From contig NZ_QMHQ01000001.1 in the NCBI RefSeq assembly GCF_003313325.1, positions 1,364,001 to 1,428,000 of the forward strand: a DNA stretch of 64,000 nucleotides, read 5' to 3'. How positions within the stretch are numbered: position 1 is the stretch's first letter; every line of letters starts with the position of its first letter. Source of the DNA: Pedobacter namyangjuensis. Its GTDB lineage: Bacteria > Bacteroidota > Bacteroidia > Sphingobacteriales > Sphingobacteriaceae. Below, piece by piece: positions 1 through 8,498 of this stretch. Below the pieces are notes generated by a model that saw only the letters and a program-made list of their open reading frames with translations, did not search any database and was not told the DNA's origin. Position numbers and translations under genes: made by a program.

Positions 1-76
1 TAGCAGTAAATGTAAGGTTGAAGATTTAAAGATGGTAAAAACTCGTGGTAAAGTACTTCCGCACCTGTTTGCCTAA
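1..76 (+). CDS. C-terminal end of an unidentified protein (partial)
   Basis: An open frame enters from the left edge and stops at TAA 74-76. The last 24 residues end in VLPHLFA and are basic, with KTRGK. They fit the tail of a real protein, but the piece is too short to name, and an open run of this length could be chance. No other feature explains 1-76. Confidence 0.3.
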   Translation, partial: SSKCKVEDLKMVKTRGKVLPHLFA

Positions 77-191
77 CTGTAGGTTGCATCGGCGTAAATA
101 GTGCTCTTATTGATGTTTTAAGTTCCAAGTTTTTTCGGTTGTTACAACTAAGATATAAAATCCACATTTAAAAATAATTAGGCTTTTTCTT

Positions 192-199
192 TACCTTTG
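192..199 (+). promoter_or_regulatory. -7 box of the mtgA promoter
   Basis: TACCTTTG matches the Bacteroidetes -7 consensus TAnnTTTG exactly. It ends 5 nt before the mtgA ATG, so the mRNA would have almost no leader. The -33 element is not obvious. Confidence 0.45.
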
Positions 200-204
200 C
201 AGCA

Positions 205-924
205 ATGGCCAAAAGAAAATCTCCATCCCCAAAAAAACAACCCCTTTTTAAAAAGATTGCTATCATCACCGGAAAGGTAATTTTATGGTTCGTTTTGGTT
301 ACAGTGCTGTGGGTTTTAGCTTATCGGTTTATCAATCCGCCAATAACTTGGCTAATGGTGCAACGCAATTCAGAACGTAAGGCCGAAGGTAAGGAAGGTA
401 AAATTGAGAAAAAGTGGGTTAAGTTTGAGGATATTTCTGATAATATGAAACGTGCTGCGGTATCTGCAGAAGACCAACTTTTTTTAAAGCACATGGGCTT
501 TGATATTAAGGCAATTGAAAAAGCTTATGCCAGCAACGCAAAAGGAAAGAAGATAAAGGGAGGTAGTACCATTTCTCAACAAACGGCAAAAAATGTATTT
601 CTTTGGCCAGGTAGATCGTATATAAGAAAAGGTTTTGAAGCTTATTTTACACTTTTAATAGAAGTGCTTTGGAGCAAGGAACGTATTTTAGAAGTATACT
701 TAAACGTAATTGAAATGGGCGATGGCATTTATGGTGCCGAGGCAGCAGCTCAAGCTTATTACGGTAAATCGTGTACCAATCTTAAAAGGGGAGAGGCGGC
801 CTTAATTGCTGCTTGTTTCCCCAATCCAAGGCGCTGGACACCGAAGAAGCCTACCGGATACATTAGGCACAAGCAATACCTAATTATGCGTAATATGCGC
901 AGGCTTGGACCACTTGATTTTTAG
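205..924 (+). CDS. mtgA: Monofunctional peptidoglycan transglycosylase
   Basis: A GT51-type enzyme that polymerises lipid II into glycan strands on the outer face of the inner membrane, without a transpeptidase domain. The 239 aa match the usual size of MtgA. A basic N-terminus is followed by one membrane segment (about residues 22-45). The catalytic first motif EDQLFLKHMGFD (about 89-100), the GGSTISQQTAKN motif (about 119-130) and RILEVYLNVIEMG (about 160-172) are all present. ATG at 205 follows a good -7 box. It stands alone; the next gene runs the other way. The C-terminus after the GT51 domain is short and basic. Confidence 0.93.
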   Translation: MAKRKSPSPKKQPLFKKIAIITGKVILWFVLVTVLWVLAYRFINPPITWLMVQRNSERKAEGKEGKIEKKWVKFEDISDNMKRAAVSAEDQLFLKHMGFDIKAIEKAYASNAKGKKIKGGSTISQQTAKNVFLWPGRSYIRKGFEAYFTLLIEVLWSKERILEVYLNVIEMGDGIYGAEAAAQAYYGKSCTNLKRGEAALIAACFPNPRRWTPKKPTGYIRHKQYLIMRNMRRLGPLDF

Positions 925-999
925 CATTCGTCTTTCGTCTCTCGTTTTTGGCGTGCAGTTTTTAAAACGACCAACGACCAACGACCAACCAACAGCAAT

Positions 1000-3429
1000 T
1001 TAGTCATGATCACTATTCCATCTAACTTTTATACCGCCTTTTCCATCGTCAATAGCTTTTAGGTGTAAAACGATCCCCTTCATTCTAGCTAATTTTCTTT
1101 CTTCCTTATCGGTAATTTTTTCGTCTTTTTTAGGATTTCTAAGCGGAATGTCCATCTCGATGTTAGTTCCGGTAGTAATACCATAAATACCCTTAACGTT
1201 GAAGTTGAGTACGCTCGAGTTTACCATCATCGGACTTATGTTTACCTTATCTCCGTTTAGCGTTAAGGTACCATCCAAATTATCAATCATAATATTAGAA
1301 AAATCTCTATTAGCAAAGGCATATTTCTGTACAACTTGCAAGGGTTCAAATTTAACTAATGCAGCTTTGCTTAGGTTAAATATAACTTTGCCGTACATAG
1401 ATCTTTTTACAATACTGCCTTTATCCGTAATGCTGCCAGATGCGTTTACTTTAGCAGAAAGGTATCCCTTAATGTTGTTATGTGTAATAGAATTTTGCCC
1501 AAAATTTTCGAAGGCATAGAAAAAGTCTTTAACGTTTACCCGGCTAATAGTAGAGTTAATGGTAAATTTGTTTACCGCACCGGCAGGTTTAATATTGCCG
1601 GTTAAATTTAAGGTTCCGCCAGAGTTGCTTACACTAACACGATTTAGATAAATACCATCGCCCAACATGGCAACTTCTGCATTTAGGTTTTGCGCCACAA
1701 AACGCTCGTATATAGCCTTATTTACCTTAAGTTTGATGTTTACCTTCGATGCTTCCATTACTGCGCTCAGTTGGTCGGTAACTTCTTTAACTGCATTTTT
1801 TGATACAGGTTTACGCTTAACTGCTTTTCGCGTACTTAGCAAGGGCATTAATTCTCCTAAATTCATTTGCGGACTGCTCAGATTTAGGTTAACTAATATT
1901 TTTTCAGGATCGGTATAATAGAAATTTAAAAAATTCTCGATAGAACAGTTCATGTTTAATATGCTTTTGCCTAGTTGGAATCTGCTGTTGGATATATTTA
2001 AATCCTTTTGGTTAAAGTTTAGGGTAAGCGAACTGTTAACCAACTTCATATTTCTTGGTATGTAGGTTATATCGGCATTTTTAATTACAACGTTGCCAGA
2101 AATCACAGGCTTTGTAAATCTAAAGTTATCTATATCCGTTTTGCAATAAAGTCTTAAATCGGCTGTGCCATTTTTAAAACTAAAAGTCTCACCTCCAATA
2201 GAACTGTTTAAGCGCTCTAACGGAAATTGTGAGGTAACCAAACCTGCAGCAAGCGGTTTAGCCAAATTTGTGATAGAAAAAGTATCAACTTTTAAAGGTG
2301 CATTATAATAATCGGCAGTTAAGTTATAAAATCTAATGGCCGAATTTTCGTCGCCAATTGGTTTTGATACAGTGTCTTTATTCGTAAATGTTCCTAAAAA
2401 ATTACACTTGGTGAGTTGCCCAGATGGAATGGTAACAGAGTTGTTTTTTACAGTCATCTTAACATTAATATACGGATCAGAGGCATTTTTCTGTCCGTCG
2501 TCAATAATGTGGCCGTCAACTGCAATTGGTTGGTCTATGCCAAATTTCAAGAGTTTAGATGATATGTTTGGCGATAGCAGCAAAGCGATATTCTTGTAGA
2601 GAATTTTATCCGCTTTAATATCAATAGCAAATGCCGATTCATTTTTTGCCAAGTCTATTTTTGCTCCAATAAAAAACTCATCGTTACCAATTAATAGTTT
2701 TTTTTGTTCAATGGTAACTGCTTTAGTTTCATTATTGTAATGTGCAACCAAGGTTCCGCTAAGCGATTTGTCTTTTAAAAAACTACCTTTTTTGGTATTA
2801 AAGGCAAAGCTTTTTATCATAGTTTTAAGCTGTATGTTTCCGTTCCACCCACTATCAGGATATTCAATTTTACCTTTTAGTTCGTCGATAAGGAAATGGA
2901 AATTTTTAAATCTACGTTGATTATCCACAACTAAATTTACATTGTTAAGGTCAACCCTATTAATCTCGAAGTCTTTGGATTCTTTTCTCTCAGCCGTATC
3001 CTTTTTTGGTTTCGACTTAAACATACTGGTATTTGTGTAACCTGTGGTATCGGTGTAAACATAAATACTGGCGTTGTTAATGCCAATTTTGTTAATTTTT
3101 ATATTCCCCGCAATCAGCGAAAATATGTTTAGCGAAACGTCAATATCCGCCGCATTTAGCAAGTCGTGTTTATGTTGCGACCATAAACTATCTCGTAATT
3201 TGATTTTCTTTAAGGAAACTGCAACGCCCGGAAATCCTTTAAGCAAAGTTGTTTCCATATTTTCCACCTCTACTTTTCCATTTACATTAGCATTTAATTG
3301 TGTTAAAATGGTGTTTAAAATGGCTTTGTTGTTATGATTAATGTAGTATGCTGCTCCCAACCAAACTACAATTATGAGTATGAATAGACCTGCAACAATT
3401 TTTAGGGATATTTTGAGCCAGCGAGACAT
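1000..3429 (-). CDS. AsmA-like inner-membrane protein
   Basis: A large protein (809 aa from ATG 3429) with one N-terminal membrane helix (about residues 8-30) and a long beta-rich periplasmic part. The family (AsmA/TamB-like, repeating beta-groove) is linked to phospholipid traffic between membranes and envelope stability. The N-terminal region with LLKGFPGVAVSLKKIKLRD is typical of Bacteroidetes AsmA proteins, and a C-terminal AsmA_2-like part (GTLTLNGDKVNISPM) is visible. The open frame extends 18 codons upstream, but MSRWLKISLK gives a proper signal-anchor, so that start is preferred. Monocistronic, convergent with mtgA. The exact substrate is unknown. Confidence 0.8.
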   Translation of the reverse strand: MSRWLKISLKIVAGLFILIIVVWLGAAYYINHNNKAILNTILTQLNANVNGKVEVENMETTLLKGFPGVAVSLKKIKLRDSLWSQHKHDLLNAADIDVSLNIFSLIAGNIKINKIGINNASIYVYTDTTGYTNTSMFKSKPKKDTAERKESKDFEINRVDLNNVNLVVDNQRRFKNFHFLIDELKGKIEYPDSGWNGNIQLKTMIKSFAFNTKKGSFLKDKSLSGTLVAHYNNETKAVTIEQKKLLIGNDEFFIGAKIDLAKNESAFAIDIKADKILYKNIALLLSPNISSKLLKFGIDQPIAVDGHIIDDGQKNASDPYINVKMTVKNNSVTIPSGQLTKCNFLGTFTNKDTVSKPIGDENSAIRFYNLTADYYNAPLKVDTFSITNLAKPLAAGLVTSQFPLERLNSSIGGETFSFKNGTADLRLYCKTDIDNFRFTKPVISGNVVIKNADITYIPRNMKLVNSSLTLNFNQKDLNISNSRFQLGKSILNMNCSIENFLNFYYTDPEKILVNLNLSSPQMNLGELMPLLSTRKAVKRKPVSKNAVKEVTDQLSAVMEASKVNIKLKVNKAIYERFVAQNLNAEVAMLGDGIYLNRVSVSNSGGTLNLTGNIKPAGAVNKFTINSTISRVNVKDFFYAFENFGQNSITHNNIKGYLSAKVNASGSITDKGSIVKRSMYGKVIFNLSKAALVKFEPLQVVQKYAFANRDFSNIMIDNLDGTLTLNGDKVNISPMMVNSSVLNFNVKGIYGITTGTNIEMDIPLRNPKKDEKITDKEERKLARMKGIVLHLKAIDDGKGGIKVRWNSDHD

Positions 3430-3555
3430 AGATGATTTATTTGTTAAGGTAACAAATAAAACGCATTCAATGTTTTTCGCCAAACATTTGGGTTGTAGAC
3501 GAGGAAATTAACTCGTAGTAAAAAACGACTCAGCATTTCTTTTTTTGAAAAACAA

Positions 3556-3640
3556 GGTCATCACTTTTCGCTCACTTCGTCCTTCTTTCCGTTTTACTTC
3601 TCCCGATAAACGGGATTCGTGTTCACTTCAATAAGGTTTA
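3556..3640. repeat. Dispersed intergenic repeat, copy 1
   Basis: The gene-free stretch 3484-3822 holds a diverged copy of a roughly 70-85 bp element also seen near 36314-36390 and 59392-59460. All three have a short inverted repeat in the middle (here CCCGATAAACGGG) and end near the word GGTTTAT(A/T)T. The rest of the gap is AT-rich with nothing recognised. Confidence 0.5.
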
Positions 3641-3822
3641 TATAATTAAAGGCTTGGCTCTTTTTAGAACACTATAGTTACAGAAAAAAAAGCAACAACG
3701 AACAGGTGCTTTCCTTAGCTAATGAGGTAGCAAAATTTTTTACAATACAATTGTAAAGCTGGCAATTACGACAAATTAAGTCTTTATCTTACCAACTAAA
3801 ATCTGAGTCGACTTTAGTGGAT

Positions 3823-4308
3823 TTAGGCATTTAATTGTTCGGCAAAAACTAAATTATGCCAGCTGTTCGCTAAAGGAACTTCCCACTTACGCTCAAATTC
3901 TTCCAGCGTTTGAACAAGATTATTAAACACAATCGTATCCGGACCAATTTTTTTGATGCTTACAAGTGTTTCGAAATCTTCTTTTGTAACCACATGGATT
4001 TGGTCTTCCAATTTATAAGCAATATTAAACCTATCGAAAAGATCTACATTGTAAGTAGTTTCAATTTCCTTAATAACACGTACAGACGAGTCTATAGAAC
4101 AGCCGGTTGCCATTGCCGTACCTTGATCTACAATTAACACAATGAAAAAGTTGTGGGGCATTAATGCTTTTGCCTTTAATTGATGCCCATGTGCTGTCCA
4201 TTGTTCCGTAAACACATCAAGCTTTTGTTGTATTTCATTAGCTTCCGTTGCAGTAAACTGACGATTGCTTTGGTATATCCAAACTTTTGATTGTGGAGAA
4301 AAAATCAT
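3823..4308 (-). CDS. Conserved Bacteroidetes protein of unknown function
   Basis: 161 aa, soluble, no signal peptide or membrane segment. From general knowledge, proteins of this look in Bacteroidetes are often auto-labelled 'ABC transporter ATPase', but no Walker A, signature or Walker B motif is present, so that label is not supported. The N-terminus (MIFSPQSKVWIYQSNR) and the centre (HNFFIVLIVDQ, ATGCSIDSSVRVIKEIE) look well structured, with a lone cysteine in the ATGCSID segment. Start ATG 4308. It is divergent from the next gene, with only 51 bp between. Confidence 0.7.
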   Translation of the reverse strand: MIFSPQSKVWIYQSNRQFTATEANEIQQKLDVFTEQWTAHGHQLKAKALMPHNFFIVLIVDQGTAMATGCSIDSSVRVIKEIETTYNVDLFDRFNIAYKLEDQIHVVTKEDFETLVSIKKIGPDTIVFNNLVQTLEEFERKWEVPLANSWHNLVFAEQLNA

Positions 4309-4359
4309 AACTCAAATTTAGCTTTTTATTAATTTACTTTCGTAAAAACCACGCTGTTG

Positions 4360-4836
4360 ATGAAAAAGTTTACATTGAACTTAAATAAGTGCGCTATAGC
4401 TCTAGCCGGGCTATGTTTATGCTTTTTTTGTAGCTTTAATGTAGCGGAGGAGCCCAATGTTTTTATCCAAAGTTTGCTGGCAAAATTTTTTAATACAGAG
4501 GCTGAATCCAAACAAATCAAGAAGTTCGAAATTAATGTTACTAACACTGGTTTCTGTAGGTATCGCAAGATTTACCTCAATGGTAAACAAGAGTATTTCT
4601 CTTTTAATTTATCACGCTTTAAAGCAATGGATTATTATGGGACGCTAGAAAAAGGGGAGTTGTATCTGCGCACTCAAAACGATGATGTGATTGTACAAAC
4701 GCGTAACGATAAAAAAGGGGATGTAGACTCTATGGGCACCTTTATGGTTATTCCACTAAAAAATATAGATTTAGAACAACTTAATGCTTTAAACGATCAA
4801 TTAAAAAAAGCAAACACCGATTTGGTAGGGAAGTAA
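4360..4836 (+). CDS. Exported protein of unknown function
   Basis: 158 aa from ATG 4360 (a TTG lies just before it). The first 30 residues form a hydrophobic signal-like segment (IALAGLCLCFFCSFNVAEE), so the protein is probably exported or anchored; no clean lipobox is seen. The rest is mixed alpha/beta with KFEINVTNTGFCRYRKIYLNGKQEYFSFNLSRF cut into strands. No family is recognised. It ends 113 bp before the convergent Fe-S gene. Confidence 0.6.
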   Translation: MKKFTLNLNKCAIALAGLCLCFFCSFNVAEEPNVFIQSLLAKFFNTEAESKQIKKFEINVTNTGFCRYRKIYLNGKQEYFSFNLSRFKAMDYYGTLEKGELYLRTQNDDVIVQTRNDKKGDVDSMGTFMVIPLKNIDLEQLNALNDQLKKANTDLVGK

Positions 4837-4949
4837 TCGAGCCAACCTTTTAATTTTTGTTATTTTGTCATATCCAGTAAGCAAAGCGATGAGATATCTC
4901 TGCGTTTATTGTTCTCGTAAAAAACTTGTTCGAGATGAAGGTTTAACCC

Positions 4950-5738
4950 TTACAAACCATTCGCTCTAACCGTAATCTCGGCAATATCTAAAACCTTAAC
5001 TTCTTGTTCTTTATCTTTTAGCTTAACACCATCGCTAAGCATTGTCATGCAGAATGGGCAACCCGAGGCAATAACTTGAGGTTGTAGTTCCAGCGCCTCT
5101 TCAATACGCTCGATGTTTACGTCTTTTTTACCTTTTTCAGGTTCTTTAAACATTTGCGCACCACCAGCACCGCAACATAAGCCGTTGTTTTTGCAACGTT
5201 TCATCTCTACCAGCTGTGCATCTAAAACTTCTAAAGCTTTACGAGGAGCCTCATAAACATCATTAGCCCTACCAAGATAGCAAGGATCGTGAAAGGTGAT
5301 TTTTTTCCCTTTGAAACTCTCGCCACCTTCTGCCTTAAGTTTGCCTTCGTTTATCAAATCCTGTATTAGCTGAGAATGGTGGATAACATCGTAATTACCA
5401 CCTAAGCCAGGGTATTCATTTTTAATTGTGTTAAAGCAATGCGGACAACCCGTAACGATTTTTTTGATGTTATAGCCATTCAATACCTCAATGTTAGTCA
5501 TGGCTTGCATCTGGAATAAAAATTCGTTTCCAGCTCTCTTCGCCGGATCTCCAGTACAACTTTCTTCCGTTCCCAATACGGCGTATTTAATACCTACATG
5601 ATGTAAAATCTTGCATATATCTCTGGTAATCTTTTGTGCTCTTTCATCGTAACTGCCTGCGCAACCTACCCAGAATAATATTTCAGGCTCTTCGCCCATA
5701 GCCATTAATTCGGCCATCGTTGGTACTTTGAATTCCAT
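4950..5738 (-). CDS. (Fe-S)-binding oxidoreductase subunit with two CCG domains
   Basis: 262 aa, cytoplasmic. Two cysteine-rich CCG-type domains are visible: WVGCAGSYD, ESCTGDP and CPHCFNT in the first half, then HDPCYLGR, CCGAGGAQMF and CPFCMTM in the second. This is the fold of HdrB/HdrD, GlcF and related subunits that hold a non-cubane or 4Fe-4S cluster and pass electrons to a partner. It lies downstream of a membrane Fe-S subunit read in the same direction (gap about 220 bp), so the two probably form one complex, comparable to an HdrDE- or EtfQO-like electron-transfer module. The donor cannot be named. Confidence 0.82.
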   Translation of the reverse strand: MEFKVPTMAELMAMGEEPEILFWVGCAGSYDERAQKITRDICKILHHVGIKYAVLGTEESCTGDPAKRAGNEFLFQMQAMTNIEVLNGYNIKKIVTGCPHCFNTIKNEYPGLGGNYDVIHHSQLIQDLINEGKLKAEGGESFKGKKITFHDPCYLGRANDVYEAPRKALEVLDAQLVEMKRCKNNGLCCGAGGAQMFKEPEKGKKDVNIERIEEALELQPQVIASGCPFCMTMLSDGVKLKDKEQEVKVLDIAEITVRANGL

Positions 5739-5773
5739 TTTTTGCTTCGTTTATCGTTGAGCGTTATTTTTTT

Positions 5774-5921
5774 GTTTCGCGTTGTTCGTCCTTCGTTTAT
5801 CGCTTTGCGCTTTTAGGAATCTAGGCTTTGTTCCTTGTTCTTTTTTCGTTTCGCGTTGTTCGTCTTTCGTTTATCGCTTTGCGCCTTTAAGAACCTAGGC
5901 TTTTTTCTTGCTCTTTGTTCC
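5774..5921. repeat. Two tandem 74-bp intergenic repeats
   Basis: Two near-identical units start at 5774 and 5848 (GTTTCGCGTTGTTCGTC then CTTTGCGC then CTAGGCTTT). They are followed by short TTTGTTCC/TTGTTC iterations up to about 5950. They fill the space between the two Fe-S genes. No coding potential on either strand. Confidence 0.7.
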
Positions 5922-5956
5922 TTGTTCTTTGTTCTTTGTTCCTTGCTCCTTTTACG

Positions 5957-7252
5957 CTAATCCTGCTCCGCCCAGTTTAACCTGTCTGCCGGAGAGTATT
6001 TCCAAGGAGCGCCATTGTTTTCTACGTTGCCTAACATGCCGTTTATGCTTGCAGGTGCAACAGATTCTTCCATTACCGCATAGCGACGCAAATCTACAAT
6101 AATTGCCAATGGATCTATGTTAATCGGACAAGCTTCTACACAGGCATTACAGCTCGTACAAGCCCAAATTTCTTCTCTGGTGATGTAATCGTCCAATAAT
6201 GATTTTCCATCATTATGATCTGCTCCGTGTTTGTCAATGTTCTTACCAACTTCCTCCATACGGTCGCGGGTGTCCATCATAATTTTACGTGGCGATAATA
6301 ATTTTCCTGTAATGTTAGCCGGACAAACGGAGGTGCAACGACCACATTCGGTACAAGTGTAAGCGTTCATTAAATTTACCCACGTTAAGTCGTTTACATC
6401 TTTAGCGCCAAATTTACCTGGAGCAGTTTCTTCGGGTACAAAAGATGGATCTAACATCGCTTTAACCTCGTTGGTTACGCTGGCCATGTTTGTAAATTTC
6501 CCCTTTGGGTTAAGATTGGAGAAATATGTATTTGGAAACGCAAACATAATGTGGAAATGTTTGGAGTAGGGTAAATAGTTTAAAAAAGCAAAGATACCCA
6601 CGATATGAAACCACCAACAGGCTCTTTCTATGGTTACCAAGGTGCTTATATCGTTAGGTAAAATACCTTGAAGTAACGAACTAACCGGGAATGCGCCTGC
6701 GCTTACGTAGTGGCTAGCGCCTAGCGCTTGTAGTTTTGCATCAGCTGCGTTCATGATTAAGAATGCGCTCATCAACAGAATCTCGGTAATAAGAATATAG
6801 TTCGCATCAGATTTTGGCCATGATTTCATCTCAACGCCACTAAAGCGTTTAAGCTTTATAATATTTCTTCTAACCAAGAAAATGGCACAGGCTAACCAAA
6901 CGCCTATTGCAAGAAATTCAAACGAGCCGATAAGGAAATTATATAAGCCACCTAATCCGTTAAAAATACGGTGGGTACCAAAAATTCCGTCGATCATAAT
7001 CTCTAACACTTCCAGGTTAATGATTACAAACCCCAGGTAAACCACCAGGTGCAATAGAAAAGGAATTGGCCTTGCAGCCATTTTTGTTTGTCCAAATGCC
7101 ACCTTTAACATAGTGGTTAACCTTTTTGCAGGCTGATCGTTGCGGTTTTCGGCTTTGCCAATTTTAATGTTACGGATAACCTTACGCAGATTGTAGGTAA
7201 ATAAACCAACACCGCAGAGGGTAAGCAGAATAAAAATGATTTGTGACGCCAT
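5957..7252 (-). CDS. Membrane-bound (Fe-S) oxidoreductase subunit
   Basis: 431 aa. The N-terminal half has about five to six membrane segments, resembling the cytochrome-b-like NarI/DsrM type. The C-terminal half carries two 4Fe-4S motifs, CTECGRCTSVCP (about 300-311) and CTSCNACVEACP (about 363-374). Such proteins move electrons between a soluble donor and the quinone pool. The gene is first in transcription order with the CCG-domain subunit behind it; separation by repeats suggests a common transcript with an expanded spacer. ATG 7252 is the only sensible start. No haem ligation could be proved by eye. Confidence 0.82.
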   Translation of the reverse strand: MASQIIFILLTLCGVGLFTYNLRKVIRNIKIGKAENRNDQPAKRLTTMLKVAFGQTKMAARPIPFLLHLVVYLGFVIINLEVLEIMIDGIFGTHRIFNGLGGLYNFLIGSFEFLAIGVWLACAIFLVRRNIIKLKRFSGVEMKSWPKSDANYILITEILLMSAFLIMNAADAKLQALGASHYVSAGAFPVSSLLQGILPNDISTLVTIERACWWFHIVGIFAFLNYLPYSKHFHIMFAFPNTYFSNLNPKGKFTNMASVTNEVKAMLDPSFVPEETAPGKFGAKDVNDLTWVNLMNAYTCTECGRCTSVCPANITGKLLSPRKIMMDTRDRMEEVGKNIDKHGADHNDGKSLLDDYITREEIWACTSCNACVEACPINIDPLAIIVDLRRYAVMEESVAPASINGMLGNVENNGAPWKYSPADRLNWAEQD

Positions 7253-7439
7253 GGCTTTATAAAGTACTTGGTAAGGCTAAGTTAAAATATTTTGCGCTAT
7301 AATATATTACTATGCATGCATAATTTTAAAAATTTAGAATGGATATGAATAAAGTGAAAAAAAATTGAAATGTAAGTGCTTGATTTATAGTGTGGCTTGG
7401 TTTTTTGCAAGAAAATAGTTCAACAAAAGTGAAAAAATG

Positions 7440-7470
7440 TTTGGCATTACAAAAAAAGAAACTACATTTG
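7440..7470 (+). promoter_or_regulatory. Promoter of tRNA-Phe
   Basis: TTTG at 7440-7443, a 19-nt spacer and TACATTTG at 7463-7470 match the Bacteroidetes -33/-7 pattern. The tRNA begins 20 nt downstream. Confidence 0.7.
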
Positions 7471-7490
7471 CAAACCCAAACGGGAGAGTG

Positions 7491-7566
7491 GGTGCCTTAG
7501 CTCAGTCGGTAGAGCAAAGGACTGAAAATCCTTGTGTCGCTGGTTCGATCCCAGCAGGCACCACCA
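7491..7566 (+). tRNA. tRNA-Phe (anticodon GAA)
   Basis: A full 76-nt cloverleaf with encoded CCA. Acceptor GGTGCCT pairs with AGGCACC (7556-7562). D-stem is GCTC/GAGC, anticodon stem AAGGA/TCCTT with loop CTGAAAA (GAA at 7524-7526), and T-arm GCTGG-TTCGATC-CCAGC. A terminator hairpin follows at about 7570-7597 (AAAAGCT...AGCTTTT). The gene is the integration site of the island: from 7522 on, its sequence is repeated at 22946. Confidence 0.96.
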
Positions 7567-7601
7567 CTAGAAAAGCTTCAGAGAAATCTGGAGCTTTTTG
7601 T
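7522..7601 (+). repeat. Left attachment site (80-bp direct repeat)
   Basis: This 80-bp segment runs from the anticodon loop of tRNA-Phe through its terminator and is identical to 22946-23025. The tRNA stays functional at this end. It marks the left boundary of the island. Confidence 0.93.
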
Positions 7602-7725
7602 TTTTATGCCTTTATCATCACTCTAAGCCTATATTTTAGTGAATTCCATCACTGTTGCGCCTTTGGGTTAATTAAATTTTTGTTTCCTTAAAGGTAGTGA
7701 ATTTTGTAGGTAATGCCCTGCAACT

Positions 7726-7743
7726 TGGCGCATTTTTGGCGCA
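7726..7743 (+). promoter_or_regulatory. Left pair of TGGCGCA sites (putative arm sites)
   Basis: TGGCGCA at 7726-7732 and again at 7737-7743, 11 bp apart. The same pair in the same orientation and spacing occurs at 22866-22883 near the other end. Such GC-rich words are rare in this AT-rich DNA. A role as recombinase or excisionase arm sites is inferred. Confidence 0.55.
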
Positions 7744-7748
7744 CTGTC

Positions 7749-8204
7749 TCACAGCAATCCCTCATCAGCGAAACTAAGAAATCCATCATTAGTGAGTATA
7801 ATGTGATCCCAAATTGTCATTTCTAAGAGTAAAGCTCCTTTTTTTAATTTCTCGGTTTGCGCTATATCTGCGTAGCTAGCTTTTAAACTTCCACTTGGAT
7901 GATTATGTGCGAGAATCAATGCGCTCGCATTAGCTTTTAAAGCAGTAGCGAAAATAATCTTCGGATCTACTACGGTTGCACTCACGCCACCTGTGGAAAT
8001 ATCTGCAACTCCTAACACTCGATTCTGTCTATTAAGTAGAACAATCTTAAATTCCTCCACGAGTTCAATTTTGTCAGAGTTCCACTGCCTCCTTAAAAGC
8101 TGAAATGCTTGATCGGACGATGAAATTTGAGGACGTTCAGATGCTTTAAATTTAGGTCTGTAAGTTATCTCTACTTCAGACACACTGTTTAGTTCATTTA
8201 CCAT
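7749..8204 (-). CDS. Short RadC-like JAMM-domain protein
   Basis: 151 aa, the MPN/JAMM half of RadC without the N-terminal HhH region of full-length RadC (present in this window at 40427-41125). The metal-site residues are visible: Glu 50/51 in VEEFKIVLL, H100 and H102 in AHNHPSG, and D113. Such short RadC proteins are common on mobile elements of Bacteroidetes; their real function is unsettled. Last gene before the left island end; a 294-bp gap with inverted repeats lies upstream. Confidence 0.85.
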   Translation of the reverse strand: MVNELNSVSEVEITYRPKFKASERPQISSSDQAFQLLRRQWNSDKIELVEEFKIVLLNRQNRVLGVADISTGGVSATVVDPKIIFATALKANASALILAHNHPSGSLKASYADIAQTEKLKKGALLLEMTIWDHIILTNDGFLSFADEGLL

Positions 8205-8498
8205 ATGTTTTAAATTAAATATGGTACTGCTATCAAGCTTTCAACTCAATAAGCCAAGGAGGAACGGAATAAATAGACTGTGTGAAGAGGCTACGTGAGC
8301 GTTTATGCCGTAGTTCCTTGAAGCGTTTGAGGAGAAGAGCTTTAACTTTGTTGAGTATTTGATGTAATTTGTTTTCCCTCTTTACTCAATATCCATTTAT
8401 TTGAGTGATTGCTCTATTTAGTGGGGAGGTACAAGATTTTGGATATTAAGATTTAGTTCGTGAACCATTTACGAGAAAATAATTATTATACTAAATGA
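8205..8498. other. Gene-free gap with nested inverted repeats
   Basis: No convincing ORF. GGAAC (about 8262) can pair with GTTCC (about 8314), enclosing CTACG/CGTAG (near 8290-8312). A second hairpin near 8382-8403 has CTCAA/TTGAG arms. It lies 5' of the short radC-like gene and may be its leader or a small RNA locus; neither is proved. Confidence 0.35.

Noticed and set aside
967..992. Three ACGACCA units after mtgA
   Set aside because: Too short and simple to call more than local slippage; no structure.
49..2599. Plus-strand frames inside the AsmA-like gene
   Set aside because: Shadow frames on the opposite strand of a well-supported gene.
3823..4308. 'ABC transporter ATPase' label
   Set aside because: No Walker A, signature or Walker B motif in 161 residues.
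7437..7691. 84-codon plus-strand frame
   Set aside because: It runs straight through tRNA-Phe and its terminator.
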